DNA from: Clostridium sp.
GTDB taxonomy: Bacteria; Bacillota; Clostridia; Lachnospirales; Lachnospiraceae
DNA length: 64,000 nucleotides
NCBI GenBank assembly: GCA_031275405.1
Contig: JAISOV010000026.1
Span: 1 to 64,000 of the forward strand
Reading direction: 5' to 3'
Each line of letters opens with the position of its first letter. The stretch's first letter is position 1. Below the pieces are notes generated by a model. It searched no databases. It worked only from the letters and a program-made list of their open reading frames with translations, and was not told the origin of the DNA. Shown here piece after piece: positions 42,912 through 53,315 of this stretch. The translations under genes and the position numbers were made by a program.

Positions 42912-45900
42912 ATGTATCAGAAAGTTCCGGCAGACCTGAATTTCGTGAGCCGCGAAAAAGAGATCGAGAAGTTTTGGAAGGAGAACGATATTTTCCATAA
43001 GAGCATGGAAAACCGCAAGGGCGGCAAGACCTACACGTTTTACGACGGGCCTCCTACCGCCAACGGCATCCCCCATATCGGGCATGTGGAAACCCGTACC
43101 ATTAAAGACATGATTCCGCGCTACCGCACTATGAAAGGTTATATGGTGCCGAGAAAAGCGGGCTGGGATACCCACGGCCTGCCGGTGGAGCTGGAAGTGG
43201 AAAGACTGCTTGGCCTGGACGGCAAGGAGCAGATCGAGGAATACGGCCTGGTTCCTTTTCTGGCAAAGTGCAAGGAAAGCGTCTGGAAATACAAAGAAAT
43301 GTGGGAGGATTTCTCCGACACCGTAGGCTTCTGGGCGGATATGGAACAGCCTTATGTGACGTATGAGGACAACTATATCGAGTCGGAATGGTGGGCCTTG
43401 AAGACCATCTGGGAAAAAGGGCTTTTGTACAAAGGCTTCCAGATCGTTCCTTACTGCCCCCGGTGCGGCACGCCTCTGTCCAGCCACGAGGTAGCGCAGG
43501 GCTACAAGGATATTCGGGAGCGTTCGGCAGTGGCACGTTTCCGGGTGAAAGGGGAGGACGCTTACATCCTGGCGTGGACGACCACCCCTTGGACGCTGCC
43601 CTCGAACGTGGCACTCTGCGTAAATCCGGAAGTTTCTTATGTAAAGGCGCGGGGAGCGGACGGCAGGATCTACTATGTGGCGGAAGCCTTGGCGCCCGCC
43701 GTCCTGGGAACAACGGCGGAAGGAACAGCCGTGGCGGAAGGAACAGCCGTGGCGGCAGATACCGCGTCTTATGAAATTCTGGAGAAGCTGTCCGGGAAAG
43801 AGCTGGAGGGGATGGAGTACGAGCCGCTTTTTGGGTACGCCGTGGACATCTGCGAGAAGCAGGTGAAAAAAGCCTTTTATGTGGTCTGCGGAAGCTTCGT
43901 CACCCTGACGGACGGAACCGGAGTGGTACACATCGCCCCGGCGTTCGGCGAAGATGACGCCGCGATAGGACGTAAGTATGACCTGCCCTTTGTGCAGCTG
44001 GTGGACGAAAAAGGGAAAATGACCACTGAAACCGACTATGCCGGGATTTTCTGCAAAGACGCGGATCCCCTCATCCTGAAAGACCTGGACGCAAAGGGGC
44101 TTTTGTTCGCCGCGCCCGCGTTCGAGCATAGCTATCCCCACTGCTGGCGCTGCGAGACGCCGCTGATCTATTACGCAAGAGACAGCTGGTTCATCAAAAT
44201 GACGGCGGTCAAGGACGAGATGATCGCCAATAACCATACCATCAACTGGATCCCGCCGTCCATCGGCAAAGGACGGTTCGGCGACTGGCTGGAGAAGATA
44301 CAGGACTGGGGCATTTCCCGCAACCGCTACTGGGGTACGCCGCTGAATGTATGGGAATGCCCCTGCGGCTGCCTCCACGCCGTCGGGGGCAGAGAAGAAC
44401 TGTACCGGATGAGCGGAAACGAGGAAGCCAAAAGAGTGGAACTGCACCGCCCTTACATCGACGCCATCACGATCGCCTGCCCCCAGTGCGGCGGCGTGAT
44501 GAAACGGGTTCCGGAGGTGGTGGACTGCTGGTTTGATTCCGGCGCTATGCCTTTTGCCCAGCACCATTATCCCTTTGAGAACCGGGATCTGTTTGAGCGG
44601 CAGTTCCCGGCGCAGTTCATTTCCGAAGCGGTGGATCAGACGAGAGGATGGTTTTACTCCCTCCTTGCGGAATCCACGCTGCTGTTTGGCCGTTCCGCTT
44701 ATGAAAATGTCATTGTCATGGGGCATGTTCAGGACGAAAACGGCCAGAAAATGTCCAAGTCCAAGGGGAATACGGCGGATCCCTTTGAGGCCCTTTCCGC
44801 CTACGGGGCGGACGCCATCCGGTGGTATTTTTATACCAGCTCCGCGCCGTGGCTGCCCAAGCGTTTTTCCGGCAAGATCGTGATGGAGGGGCAGCGCAAG
44901 TTCATGGGAACCTTGTGGAACACTTATGCCTTTTTTGTGCTGTATGCGAAGATCGACGGTTTTGATGCCACAAAATACACCTTGGAGTACGAAAAGCTTC
45001 CTGTAATGGATCAGTGGCTGCTTTCCCGCCTGAACACCGTGGTCGGGGAAGCGGACCGCAGCCTGGAGCAGTATGCCATTCCCGAAGCCGCAAAGGCCTT
45101 GCAGGATTTTGTGGACGAAATGAGCAACTGGTACGTCAGGCGGAACCGGGAACGTTTCTGGGCGAAGGGACTGGAGCAGGATAAAATCAATGCCTATATG
45201 ACCTTGTACACGGCGTTAGTCACCGTTTCCAAGGCGGCGGCGCCGATGATCCCCTTTCTGACGGAAGCGATTTACCAGAACCTTGTAAGGGGCATTGACC
45301 GGAACGCCCCGGAAAGTATCCATTTATGCGACTTCCCGGAGCGGGATCCGGCGAAGCTCCGGCCGCGGCTGGAGAAAGACATGCGGCAGGTACTGGAAAT
45401 CGTGGCCATGGGACGCGCCTGTCGCAACAACGCCGCCAGGAAGAACCGTCAGCCCTTGAGCCGTCTCTTCGTGAAAATGGAGACTCCTTTGGACGGCTTC
45501 TGCCAAGAGATCATCCAAGAGGAACTGAATGTCAAAGAGGTGGCCTTCACCGACGACATGCGAGAGTTTACCGACTATACGTTCAAACCTCAGCTCCGTA
45601 CCCTGGGTCCTAAGTATGGAAAACTGCTGGGCGGGATCCGGGAAGCCTTGGCGGCGCTGGACGGCAACGCGGCAATGGACGCGCTGCGGGAGAAAGGGCG
45701 GCTTGGCATGGAGATCCAAGGTACTGCGGTGGAACTGGCGCAGGAGGATCTGTTGATTACCGTCGCCCGTAAGGAGGGCTATGTGGCGGAAGAGAACAGC
45801 CGCGTGAGCGTCGTGCTGGATACGAACCTGACGGACGAACTGGTGCGGGAGGGCTATGTGCTGGAACTGATCAGCAAGATACAGACCATGCGCAAGGAAG

Positions 45901-46142
45901 CGGATTTCGATGTCATGGATCATATCCGGGTCTATCTGTCCGGAAGCGAAAGGATCGGGGAAATCGCGGCGGCGAATCAGAAAGCTATCGCTGAAAAAGT
46001 TCTGGCGGCCTGGCTGGAGGTCAACAGCGCGGCCGCGAAAGAAAAGACAGCCGGGAAAGCCGCGCAGCCGACGGAAGCGGTCAAGGACTGGAACGTGAAC
46101 GGCGAAGAGGTTCGGATTGCCATCGAAAAGGTACGGCAGTAA
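42912..46142 (+). CDS. ileS: Isoleucyl-tRNA synthetase, type 2 (eukaryote-like)
   Basis: ATG 42912 follows AAGGAG by six bases; the frame is open upstream into the T-box leader. The 1076-residue class I enzyme has the HIGH motif (PTANGIPHIGHVETRTIKD), the editing domain (about 190-400), KMSKS (NGQKMSKSKGN) and an anticodon-binding region. The start YQKVPADLNFVSREKEIEKF and FYDGPPTANG are those of type 2 enzymes, which as a class are insensitive to mupirocin. An 18-bp tandem duplication at about 43719-43754 adds a second AVAEGT unit in the editing domain. Confidence 0.97.
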   Translation: MYQKVPADLNFVSREKEIEKFWKENDIFHKSMENRKGGKTYTFYDGPPTANGIPHIGHVETRTIKDMIPRYRTMKGYMVPRKAGWDTHGLPVELEVERLLGLDGKEQIEEYGLVPFLAKCKESVWKYKEMWEDFSDTVGFWADMEQPYVTYEDNYIESEWWALKTIWEKGLLYKGFQIVPYCPRCGTPLSSHEVAQGYKDIRERSAVARFRVKGEDAYILAWTTTPWTLPSNVALCVNPEVSYVKARGADGRIYYVAEALAPAVLGTTAEGTAVAEGTAVAADTASYEILEKLSGKELEGMEYEPLFGYAVDICEKQVKKAFYVVCGSFVTLTDGTGVVHIAPAFGEDDAAIGRKYDLPFVQLVDEKGKMTTETDYAGIFCKDADPLILKDLDAKGLLFAAPAFEHSYPHCWRCETPLIYYARDSWFIKMTAVKDEMIANNHTINWIPPSIGKGRFGDWLEKIQDWGISRNRYWGTPLNVWECPCGCLHAVGGREELYRMSGNEEAKRVELHRPYIDAITIACPQCGGVMKRVPEVVDCWFDSGAMPFAQHHYPFENRDLFERQFPAQFISEAVDQTRGWFYSLLAESTLLFGRSAYENVIVMGHVQDENGQKMSKSKGNTADPFEALSAYGADAIRWYFYTSSAPWLPKRFSGKIVMEGQRKFMGTLWNTYAFFVLYAKIDGFDATKYTLEYEKLPVMDQWLLSRLNTVVGEADRSLEQYAIPEAAKALQDFVDEMSNWYVRRNRERFWAKGLEQDKINAYMTLYTALVTVSKAAAPMIPFLTEAIYQNLVRGIDRNAPESIHLCDFPERDPAKLRPRLEKDMRQVLEIVAMGRACRNNAARKNRQPLSRLFVKMETPLDGFCQEIIQEELNVKEVAFTDDMREFTDYTFKPQLRTLGPKYGKLLGGIREALAALDGNAAMDALREKGRLGMEIQGTAVELAQEDLLITVARKEGYVAEENSRVSVVLDTNLTDELVREGYVLELISKIQTMRKEADFDVMDHIRVYLSGSERIGEIAAANQKAIAEKVLAAWLEVNSAAAKEKTAGKAAQPTEAVKDWNVNGEEVRIAIEKVRQ

Positions 46143-46157
46143 TTTCCAAAGTCATGC

Positions 46158-46186
46158 TTGGCTTTCGGAGAAGTATTTGCTATAAT
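46158..46186 (+). promoter_or_regulatory. Promoter of glgP
   Basis: TTGGCT (46158-46163), 17 bp, TATAAT (46181-46186). A hairpin CGGCTGT..ACAGCCG follows at about 46199-46230. Confidence 0.65.
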
Positions 46187-46255
46187 CGGTAGGGAAGTCG
46201 GCTGTCCCTCTGCCAAACAGGAACAGCCGGAAACGGAAAAAGGAGGTAAGGAGCC

Positions 46256-48763
46256 TTGAAGCTTGCATTTACGAAGAGGAACAAATTCGATAAAGAATTA
46301 TTCAAGAGGAGCGTATTATACAATGTAAAGACCTTATACCGGAAGTCCTTGGAGGAAGCTGCTCCGCAGCAGATTTTTCAGGCGGTGTCCTACGCCTTGA
46401 AAGACCAAGTGGTAGACAGCTGGATGGAAACACAGAAAAATTATGAGAAAGAGGATCCCAAGACGCTCTACTATATGTCGATGGAGTTCCTGATGGGACG
46501 CGCCCTAGGGAACCTCATGATCAACATGCAGGCCTATGAACCGGTGAAGGAAGCATTGGCGGATCTGAATCTGGACCTGAACTTCATCGAGGATCAGGAG
46601 CCGGACGCCGCGCTCGGAAACGGCGGCTTAGGGCGGCTTGCCGCGTGCTTTCTGGATTCCTTGGCTACGCTTGGCTATCCGGCTTACGGCTGCGGGATCC
46701 GTTACCGCTACGGGATGTTCAAGCAGGAAATCCGTGACGGCCGCCAGATAGAAGTGCCGGACAACTGGCTGGTGGACGGGAATCCCTTTGAACTGCGCCG
46801 CCCGGAATACGCTAAGACCGTGAAGTTCGGCGGCTATGTGTCGGTCTACAACGATGAAGCCGGGCGCAGCCATTTTGCGCAGGAGGGCTACCAGTCGGTC
46901 AGAGCCGTTCCTTATGATCTGCCGGTGATCGGATATGGAAACGGTATCGTGAACACCCTGCGTATCTGGGATGCGGAGCCGGTGGAATGTTTCAAACTGG
47001 ATTCCTTTGAAAAAGGGGATTACCAGAAAGCGGTGGAGCAGGAGAACCTCGCCCGCAACATCGTGGAGGTGCTGTATCCGAACGATAACCATTACGCCGG
47101 GAAGGAACTGCGCCTGAAACAGCAGTATTTCTTCATCTCCGCGTCCGTTCAGGAGGCTGTGGAGAAGTACATGCGCAAGCATGACGACATCCGTAAACTT
47201 CATGAAAAAGTCGTCTTTCAGCTGAACGATACCCATCCTACCGTAGCCGTCGCGGAGCTTATGCGTATCCTGATGGACGAATATTTCCTGACGTGGGAAG
47301 AAGCGTGGGTGGTCACAACGAAGACCTGCGCGTATACCAACCATACCATTATGGCGGAGGCTCTTGAGAAGTGGCCGATCGAACTGTTTTCCCGGCTGCT
47401 CCCAAGGATTTATCAGATCGTGGAGGAAATCAACCGCCGTTTCCTTTTAGACATCCACAAGAAATACGCTGATATTCCGGGCGTGAATGTACAGGATAAG
47501 ATCCGCAAGATGGCGATCATTTATGACGGACAGATCAAGATGGCTCACCTGGCAATCGTATCCGGCTATTCCGTGAACGGCGTGGCAAGGCTGCATACGG
47601 AAATCCTGAAAAAGCAGGAACTGAAAGATTTTTATGAAATGTACCCGGAACGTTTCAACAACAAAACAAACGGGATCACGCAGAGACGTTTCCTGCTCCA
47701 CGGAAACCCGCTTCTGGCGGCATGGGTGACAGACCACATCGGGAAAGAGTGGATCACGGATCTCCCTAAGATTTCCCGCCTGAAAATCTACGCGGAGGAC
47801 AAAAAAGCGCAGCAGGAATTTATGAATATCAAGTACCGGAATAAAGAGCGGCTGGCAAAATACATTCTGGAACATAACGGGATCGAGGTGGATCCCCGCT
47901 CGATTTTTGACGTACAGGTCAAGCGGCTGCATGAATATAAACGCCAGCTTCTGAACATTCTCCATGTGATGTATCTGTACAATGAGCTGCGGGAAAAACC
48001 CGACCTGGATTTTTATCCCCGTACTTTTATTTTCGGGGCGAAAGCGGCGGCTGGCTACCGTAACGCCAAGCTGACCATCAAGCTGATCAACTCCGTGGCG
48101 GACGTCGTCAACAGCGACGGCTCCATAGGCGGCAAGCTGAAAGTGGTCTTCCTTGAGAATTACAATGTGTCCAACGCGGAACTGATCTTTGCGGCGGCGG
48201 ATGTGTCGGAGCAGATTTCCACGGCGAGCAAGGAAGCTTCCGGCACCGGGAACATGAAGTTCATGTTAAACGGCGCCCTGACCTTGGGAACCATGGACGG
48301 CGCCAACGTGGAGATCGTAGAAGAAGTCGGAGAGGAAAACGCTTTTATCTTCGGCCTGTCTTCGGACGAGGTAATCCAGTATGAGAACCACGGCGGTTAT
48401 AATCCTATGGACGTCTTCAACAACGACCAGGATATCCGCCGGGTACTCATGCAGCTGATCAACGGCACTTACGCGCCTCACGACCCGGAAATGTTCCGCC
48501 ACTTATACAATTCCCTGCTGAACACCCAGAGTACCCCCAGAGCGGATATGTATTTCATCCTCAAAGATTTCAAGCCTTATGCGCAGGCACAGAGCAAGGT
48601 ACAGGCAGCCTACCAGAAGGAAGCGGGCTGGGCCAGGAGCGCGATCCTGAACGTGGCGTGTGCCGGGAAGTTCACCTCCGACCGGACGATCCAGCAGTAT
48701 GTGGACGAAATCTGGAAGCTGGACAAGGTGATCCTGGAGAAGAACGGCAAGGAAAAGGGATAA
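46256..48763 (+). CDS. glgP: Glycogen/maltodextrin phosphorylase
   Basis: The gene starts with TTG 46256 behind AGGAGGTAAGGAG. The 835-residue GT35 enzyme releases glucose 1-phosphate from alpha-1,4-glucans. ALGNGGLGRLAACFLDS, GYGIRYRYGMF-type sequence, QLNDTHPTVAVAELMRIL, RRFLLHGNPLL, VKRLHEYKRQ and the PLP-lysine motif SGTGNMKFMLNGALTLGTMD are all present. It is a stand-alone gene here, without other glg genes; the GH31 enzyme at 29.6 kb could share the same glucan pathway. Confidence 0.96.
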   Translation: MKLAFTKRNKFDKELFKRSVLYNVKTLYRKSLEEAAPQQIFQAVSYALKDQVVDSWMETQKNYEKEDPKTLYYMSMEFLMGRALGNLMINMQAYEPVKEALADLNLDLNFIEDQEPDAALGNGGLGRLAACFLDSLATLGYPAYGCGIRYRYGMFKQEIRDGRQIEVPDNWLVDGNPFELRRPEYAKTVKFGGYVSVYNDEAGRSHFAQEGYQSVRAVPYDLPVIGYGNGIVNTLRIWDAEPVECFKLDSFEKGDYQKAVEQENLARNIVEVLYPNDNHYAGKELRLKQQYFFISASVQEAVEKYMRKHDDIRKLHEKVVFQLNDTHPTVAVAELMRILMDEYFLTWEEAWVVTTKTCAYTNHTIMAEALEKWPIELFSRLLPRIYQIVEEINRRFLLDIHKKYADIPGVNVQDKIRKMAIIYDGQIKMAHLAIVSGYSVNGVARLHTEILKKQELKDFYEMYPERFNNKTNGITQRRFLLHGNPLLAAWVTDHIGKEWITDLPKISRLKIYAEDKKAQQEFMNIKYRNKERLAKYILEHNGIEVDPRSIFDVQVKRLHEYKRQLLNILHVMYLYNELREKPDLDFYPRTFIFGAKAAAGYRNAKLTIKLINSVADVVNSDGSIGGKLKVVFLENYNVSNAELIFAAADVSEQISTASKEASGTGNMKFMLNGALTLGTMDGANVEIVEEVGEENAFIFGLSSDEVIQYENHGGYNPMDVFNNDQDIRRVLMQLINGTYAPHDPEMFRHLYNSLLNTQSTPRADMYFILKDFKPYAQAQSKVQAAYQKEAGWARSAILNVACAGKFTSDRTIQQYVDEIWKLDKVILEKNGKEKG

Positions 48764-48828
48764 GCGCGGTCGCAAGGAAAAGGAGCAAACGCGGCAGGCT
48801 GGCCGTGAAAGGATAAAGGAGTTTTTGC

Positions 48829-51273
48829 ATGGTCAAGTTATTCCAGAACGGAGCTTATTTTTTAGAGGGAATCCCGATTCCCCTGGAACAGGAGACGCGG
48901 TACCGGGAGCGGCTGCGGACGGCTGCGGAACCGGACGCGCGGACGCAGACGCAAGCAGCCGCAGGGGCGGCGGAAGAGACCGTGCGGCTGCGCAATCAGT
49001 TAAAAAAGAACACGATCGCATATGGCATTCTGAAAAACCATGACACTTCCGGCAAGGGCGGCCAAAACCGTTCAAACTATGCGGCAGATCACTCCAAGCG
49101 CGGCCAAGGCTGCGGTTCCGATCAGCTGAAAATCAGATTCGACAAGCTGATTTCCCATGACATCACTTTTGTGGGGATCATACAGACCGCCAGGGCTTCG
49201 GGGCTGACCCGATTTCCCGTTCCCTATGTGCTGACCAACTGCCATAACTCCCTGTGCGCAGTGGGCGGAACCATCAATGAGGACGACCATATGTTCGGAC
49301 TGTCCTGCGCCAAACACTACGGCGGCGTCTATGTTCCTCCCCATCAGGCGGTGATCCACCAGTACGCCAGAGAGGTGATGGCCGAAAGCGGAGGAATGAT
49401 CCTAGGCTCGGATTCCCATACCCGTTACGGCGCGCTTGGCACGATGGCGATGGGGGAGGGCGGCCCGGAACTGGTCAAACAGCTCCTGAACCAGACGTAT
49501 GATATTTCCATGCCGGAAGTGGTGGGCGTCTACCTCACCGGAGAGCCGGTAAAAGGAGTCGGGCCTCAGGATGTGGCGTTAGCCATCATAAAAACAGTGT
49601 TTGCGAACGGCTATGTGAAGAATAAAGTAATGGAATTCATCGGGCCGGGCATATCGAAACTGAGCGCGGATTTCCGTATTGGAATCGACGTCATGACGAC
49701 TGAAACGACCTGTCTTTCTTCCATCTGGGAAACCGATGAAAAAATCCGGGAGTTTTATGAGATCCACGGGCGGGGAAGCTCCTACCGGGAACTGCGCCCG
49801 AAAGCGGCGGCGTATTATGACGGCATGATACTGGTGGATCTGTCTGCCGTCAGACCCATGATCGCCCTGCCTTTCCATCCGAGCAACGCCTACCCGATAG
49901 AGGAACTGAACGCCAACCTCCCGGACATTTTGGAAGAAACCCAGGAACGCGCAAGGATCAGTCTGGGCGAAGCCGTGGAATTTGACCTGAAAAGCAAGGT
50001 GAAAAGCGGAAAGCTTCTGGTAGATCAGGGGATCATTGCCGGCTGCGCCGGAGGGGGCTTTGAAAATATCTGCGCGGCGGCGGACATCCTGAAAGACCGC
50101 TCCATCGGTTCCGATGTCTTTACATTGAGCGTCTATCCGGCTTCCATGCCGATCTATATGGAACTGATGAAAAACGGCAATGCCGCCGTGCTGCTGGAAG
50201 CCGGAGCGGTCTTGAAGACGGCGTTCTGCGGGCCTTGCTTCGGCGCGGGGGATACCCCGGCAAATCAGGCGTTCAGTATCCGCCACTCCACGAGGAACTT
50301 TCCCAACCGGGAGGGTTCCAAATTGCAGAACGGACAGATTTCCTCGGTGGCGCTGATGGACGCACGTTCTATCGCGGCGACCGCCGCCAATCAGGGAATC
50401 CTTACCCCGGCGACGGAGTTCGACGGCGGCTTCATGGCCTATCCTTACTATTTCGACGGCAGGATCTACGCCAACCGCGTCTTTGACTCCAAAGGAAAAG
50501 CAGACCCGGACGCGCCGCTGGTGCTTGGGCCAAATATCAAAGACTGGCCGGTGATGGCGGCTCTGCCGCAAAATCTGGTGCTTCGCGTCGCCAGCGAGAT
50601 CCATGACCCGGTGACGACCACGGACGAACTGATCCCTTCCGGGGAAACTTCCTCCTACCGTTCCAATCCGCTGGGGCTGGCGGAGTTTACGCTAAGCCGC
50701 AAAGATCCGGCTTACGTAGGCCTGGCAAAGGAAATGCGCAAAGCTCAAGAAGCCTTACAGGACGGGAAGAACCCGGCACACGCCTGTCCGGGGCTTGGAC
50801 TGGATCAGGTGCTGGAAACGATCCGCAAGGACTTCCCTCAAGGCACGGCAGCCATCGGCTTCGGCTCCGTTGTTTTTGCCGTGAAACCCGGCGACGGCTC
50901 CGCCCGGGAACAGGCGGCGTCCTGCCAGAAAGTGCTGGGCGGCTGGGCAAACATCGCCTGTGAATATGCCACCAAGCGTTATCGCTCCAATCTGATCAAC
51001 TGGGGGCTGCTTCCGTTCTTACTCGCGGACGATGGTCGGCCGAAAGGGGAGCTGCCTTTTCAGAAGCTGGATTTCCTCTATTTCCCGCAGATCCGCAAGG
51101 CGGTGGAGGAAAAACAGGACACCATCCGGGCATATGTCATAGGCGCCGGCAGCCTGACGCCGTTTACCCTGACGCTGGGAGAGCTGACGCCGGAGGAACG
51201 CCGGATCATCTTGGCAGGCTGTCTGATCAATGATAACCGGGCTCCGGGAAAGGAAGCAGAATATGGAATATAA
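48829..51273 (+). CDS. Aconitase-family hydratase
   Basis: The 814-residue protein has the aconitase iron-sulfur and active-site motifs: [45 protein letters not shown] and RNFPNREG. It resembles the YbhJ branch, whose substrate is not established, and not the classical acnA. Residues about 20-90 form an extra, low-complexity segment ([26 protein letters not shown]) before the core. GATAAAGGAG lies upstream of the ATG. The next gene overlaps it by 11 bp. Confidence 0.82.
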   Translation: MVKLFQNGAYFLEGIPIPLEQETRYRERLRTAAEPDARTQTQAAAGAAEETVRLRNQLKKNTIAYGILKNHDTSGKGGQNRSNYAADHSKRGQGCGSDQLKIRFDKLISHDITFVGIIQTARASGLTRFPVPYVLTNCHNSLCAVGGTINEDDHMFGLSCAKHYGGVYVPPHQAVIHQYAREVMAESGGMILGSDSHTRYGALGTMAMGEGGPELVKQLLNQTYDISMPEVVGVYLTGEPVKGVGPQDVALAIIKTVFANGYVKNKVMEFIGPGISKLSADFRIGIDVMTTETTCLSSIWETDEKIREFYEIHGRGSSYRELRPKAAAYYDGMILVDLSAVRPMIALPFHPSNAYPIEELNANLPDILEETQERARISLGEAVEFDLKSKVKSGKLLVDQGIIAGCAGGGFENICAAADILKDRSIGSDVFTLSVYPASMPIYMELMKNGNAAVLLEAGAVLKTAFCGPCFGAGDTPANQAFSIRHSTRNFPNREGSKLQNGQISSVALMDARSIAATAANQGILTPATEFDGGFMAYPYYFDGRIYANRVFDSKGKADPDAPLVLGPNIKDWPVMAALPQNLVLRVASEIHDPVTTTDELIPSGETSSYRSNPLGLAEFTLSRKDPAYVGLAKEMRKAQEALQDGKNPAHACPGLGLDQVLETIRKDFPQGTAAIGFGSVVFAVKPGDGSAREQAASCQKVLGGWANIACEYATKRYRSNLINWGLLPFLLADDGRPKGELPFQKLDFLYFPQIRKAVEEKQDTIRAYVIGAGSLTPFTLTLGELTPEERRIILAGCLINDNRAPGKEAEYGI

Positions 51274-51736
51274 ATCATCCGTGTCCAATCCCATGCTCGT
51301 GGGCGCCATCCAGATCCTGAAAGCGGAGGATACGCCCGAACACCGCAGCCTGTTCCTCAGCGAGGCGGTCAAGGCGCAGTTCCTTGCACCCGCGCTGATC
51401 AGCCCCCTGCCTGCGGCGGATGAAAAAGGACTGGTGCGCCTGACGCCGGAAAACAAGATCCAGTTTCCTCTGCTGACAGCGCCAGACACGAAACGCTATT
51501 TTCTGGCGTTCTCCGACCCGATAGAACTTGGCGAGTGGAAGCCGGGGCAGGAATATCAGACCGTTGCCTTGACCTTTGACGAGTACGCCTCCATGCTCCT
51601 GCGCAAGGACAGTCCCGGCTCTGGTTTGGTGGTGAACCCGTGCGGCGCGAATCTGGTTCTCTCACGGGAGGTGGTCGCAGCCGTTATGGCGAGGCGGCTG
51701 GCGGCGAGGGACAGAAAGCCGCCAGCCGGGCAATAA
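51263..51736 (+). CDS. SseB-like protein
   Basis: ATG 51263 overlaps the hydratase end by 11 bp, with AAGGAAG upstream. The 157-residue protein has the SseB N-terminal-like layout: [31 protein letters not shown] and a C-terminal [16 protein letters not shown]. The function of such proteins in Firmicutes is unknown. Cotranscription with the hydratase is likely. Confidence 0.75.
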   Translation: MEYKSSVSNPMLVGAIQILKAEDTPEHRSLFLSEAVKAQFLAPALISPLPAADEKGLVRLTPENKIQFPLLTAPDTKRYFLAFSDPIELGEWKPGQEYQTVALTFDEYASMLLRKDSPGSGLVVNPCGANLVLSREVVAAVMARRLAARDRKPPAGQ

Positions 51737-51926
51737 ATGGCGGTTAAGGGCTTTACGCGCTGGTGTTTTGGATGGTAATCTGGCAGGCCCGCTTTTTGTT
51801 TTGCGGAAAAGTAACCTTCCTTCATACATGAAAGGACTTCGGGAACACATATACTACTGTAAAGAGAATCCGGCGGATGCTGTGGTCTGCGGCAAGGCAG
51901 CGGGAGCGCAGCCATCCCGGCATTGC

Positions 51927-53057
51927 ATGAAAAGTAAAAACAAGAAAACGAAGAATCCAGAAACCAAGCGTGAGAAGACCGAAAATCAGATCAAACATCA
52001 AAATCAGATAAAAGACCAAAAGACCATCGTTCACTACCGGGTCAAGGAGTGGGGTATGGTTTTTTTCTTGGTGCTGGTTCTTCCTTATATCATATCCATC
52101 TTCTGGTCCGGCAGCGAATACGGGGGAAGCGGAAAAGTCCTGGAGGATGAGCCGGAGAGCCGGATTTTCGTGGAAGTGGAACGGAAGCCCGGTGTGAGCC
52201 TTCTTTCTATGGAGGAATATCTTTGCGGGGCGCTTCCGGCGGTGATCCCGGCAGATTTTGAGCCGGAGTGCCTGAAAGCCCAGGCGATCCTGCTTAGAAC
52301 CTCCCTGGTCAGGAAATATAAAGAGCTGGTGGAGAGCCAGAGTCTGCCCGCTGTGGAAGGGAATGCCGTGATCATGACCTCATCTGTTTCCGTAAATGAG
52401 GCCGGTTTTTCGCAGAACCTCTATCTAGAGGAAACTTCCCGCCGCCTGAAAGAGCCGGAAGCCTCTTATCTTACCAGAGAACAGATGAAAAAACTGTGGG
52501 GGAACGATTTTTCCGGAAATTATCAGAAAATCAGACAAGCGGTCATGGACACAAAAGGAATCTGCGCGGTTTACCAAGGAGTACCCGTGGAAGCCTGTTT
52601 TTTCGCGGTCAGCATAGGCAGCACGAGAAACGGAAGCGAGGTGCTGAACCGGGAAATCCCCTATCTGCAAAGCACCGCGTGTCCGAAGGACTATCTGTCT
52701 GAGGAATATCTGACGCAGATCATTTTTAAGAGGAGAAAGATAGAAAAACTGATCGGCGGAGTTCTGGAAGCAATACAGACGGATAGCCTGGGCTACTGCC
52801 GGAAGGTCACGATTCTCCGGAAAGACGGCGTCCGGATGGAGAAATCCGGGGAGTGGTTCCGGGAAACGCTCGGTCTGGCTTCCTCTTATTTCCAAGTCCG
52901 GGAACAGGGTACGGAACTGTATGTTACCGTCAAAGGGCGCGGACACGGACTGGGGATGAGCCAGTTCGGAGCCAACGAGATGGCGAAAGAGGGAAAGGAC
53001 TGTATGGAAATCCTTCTTTATTTTTTTCATGGAATCGCCTTGGATAAATACCAGTGA
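51927..53057 (+). CDS. SpoIID/LytB-domain protein (spore peptidoglycan lytic type)
   Basis: After a Lys/Asn/Gln-rich head and a membrane segment (VFFLVLVLPYIISIFW) comes the SpoIID domain, with SMEEYLCGALPAVIPADFEPE, CLKAQAILLRTSLV and GRGHGLGMSQFGANEMAKEG. In sporulating Firmicutes the enzyme cuts glycan during engulfment. The start is uncertain: ATG 51927 has no Shine-Dalgarno, while ATG 52056 (MVFFLVLVLP) follows AAGGAG by six bases and would remove the basic head. The SpoIIQ-like gene follows, as in other Clostridia. Confidence 0.85.
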   Translation: MKSKNKKTKNPETKREKTENQIKHQNQIKDQKTIVHYRVKEWGMVFFLVLVLPYIISIFWSGSEYGGSGKVLEDEPESRIFVEVERKPGVSLLSMEEYLCGALPAVIPADFEPECLKAQAILLRTSLVRKYKELVESQSLPAVEGNAVIMTSSVSVNEAGFSQNLYLEETSRRLKEPEASYLTREQMKKLWGNDFSGNYQKIRQAVMDTKGICAVYQGVPVEACFFAVSIGSTRNGSEVLNREIPYLQSTACPKDYLSEEYLTQIIFKRRKIEKLIGGVLEAIQTDSLGYCRKVTILRKDGVRMEKSGEWFRETLGLASSYFQVREQGTELYVTVKGRGHGLGMSQFGANEMAKEGKDCMEILLYFFHGIALDKYQ

Positions 53058-53315
53058 CGCTTGCATAATTCTTTCAAAACCGGCAAAACTAAGCTTAGTA
53101 AAAAATAGTAATACAAGATAAGCAGCGTATTTGTGAAGACAAGCATTGCTGCCCGGCAGGAATACCCCGCGACAGACAGGCATGGTCTGTCTGGCAGAGT
53201 TCTATCAGTCATCTGATACTTTGTAAAAGACTGTCGGAGGACGGCTGAACACATTCAGCAAGAACAGCTGAACACATTCAGCAAGAACAGCTGAATGGAA
53301 GAAACAGGAGGAAAT
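53058..53315. other. Gap with hairpins upstream of the SpoIIQ-like gene
   Basis: It contains a GACAGAC/GTCTGTC hairpin (about 53170-53193) and the two tandem ATTCAGC repeats. No gene is seen. Confidence 0.5.
53244..53296 (+). repeat. ATTCAGC hairpin repeat, tandem copies 2 and 3
   Basis: Two 23-bp units (53244-53266 and 53267-53289) followed by GCTGAAT. Each holds ATTCAGC-N7-GCTGAA, a stem of six to seven bp. It ends 10 bp before the AGGAGG of the next gene. Confidence 0.8.

Noticed and set aside
42531..44726. 731-codon open frame opposite ileS
   Set aside because: It lies antisense to a certain gene in a GC-rich region and has no RBS; a shadow frame.
46199..46230. Riboswitch before glgP
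   Set aside because: Only a single short hairpin is present between promoter and RBS; no riboswitch core recognised.
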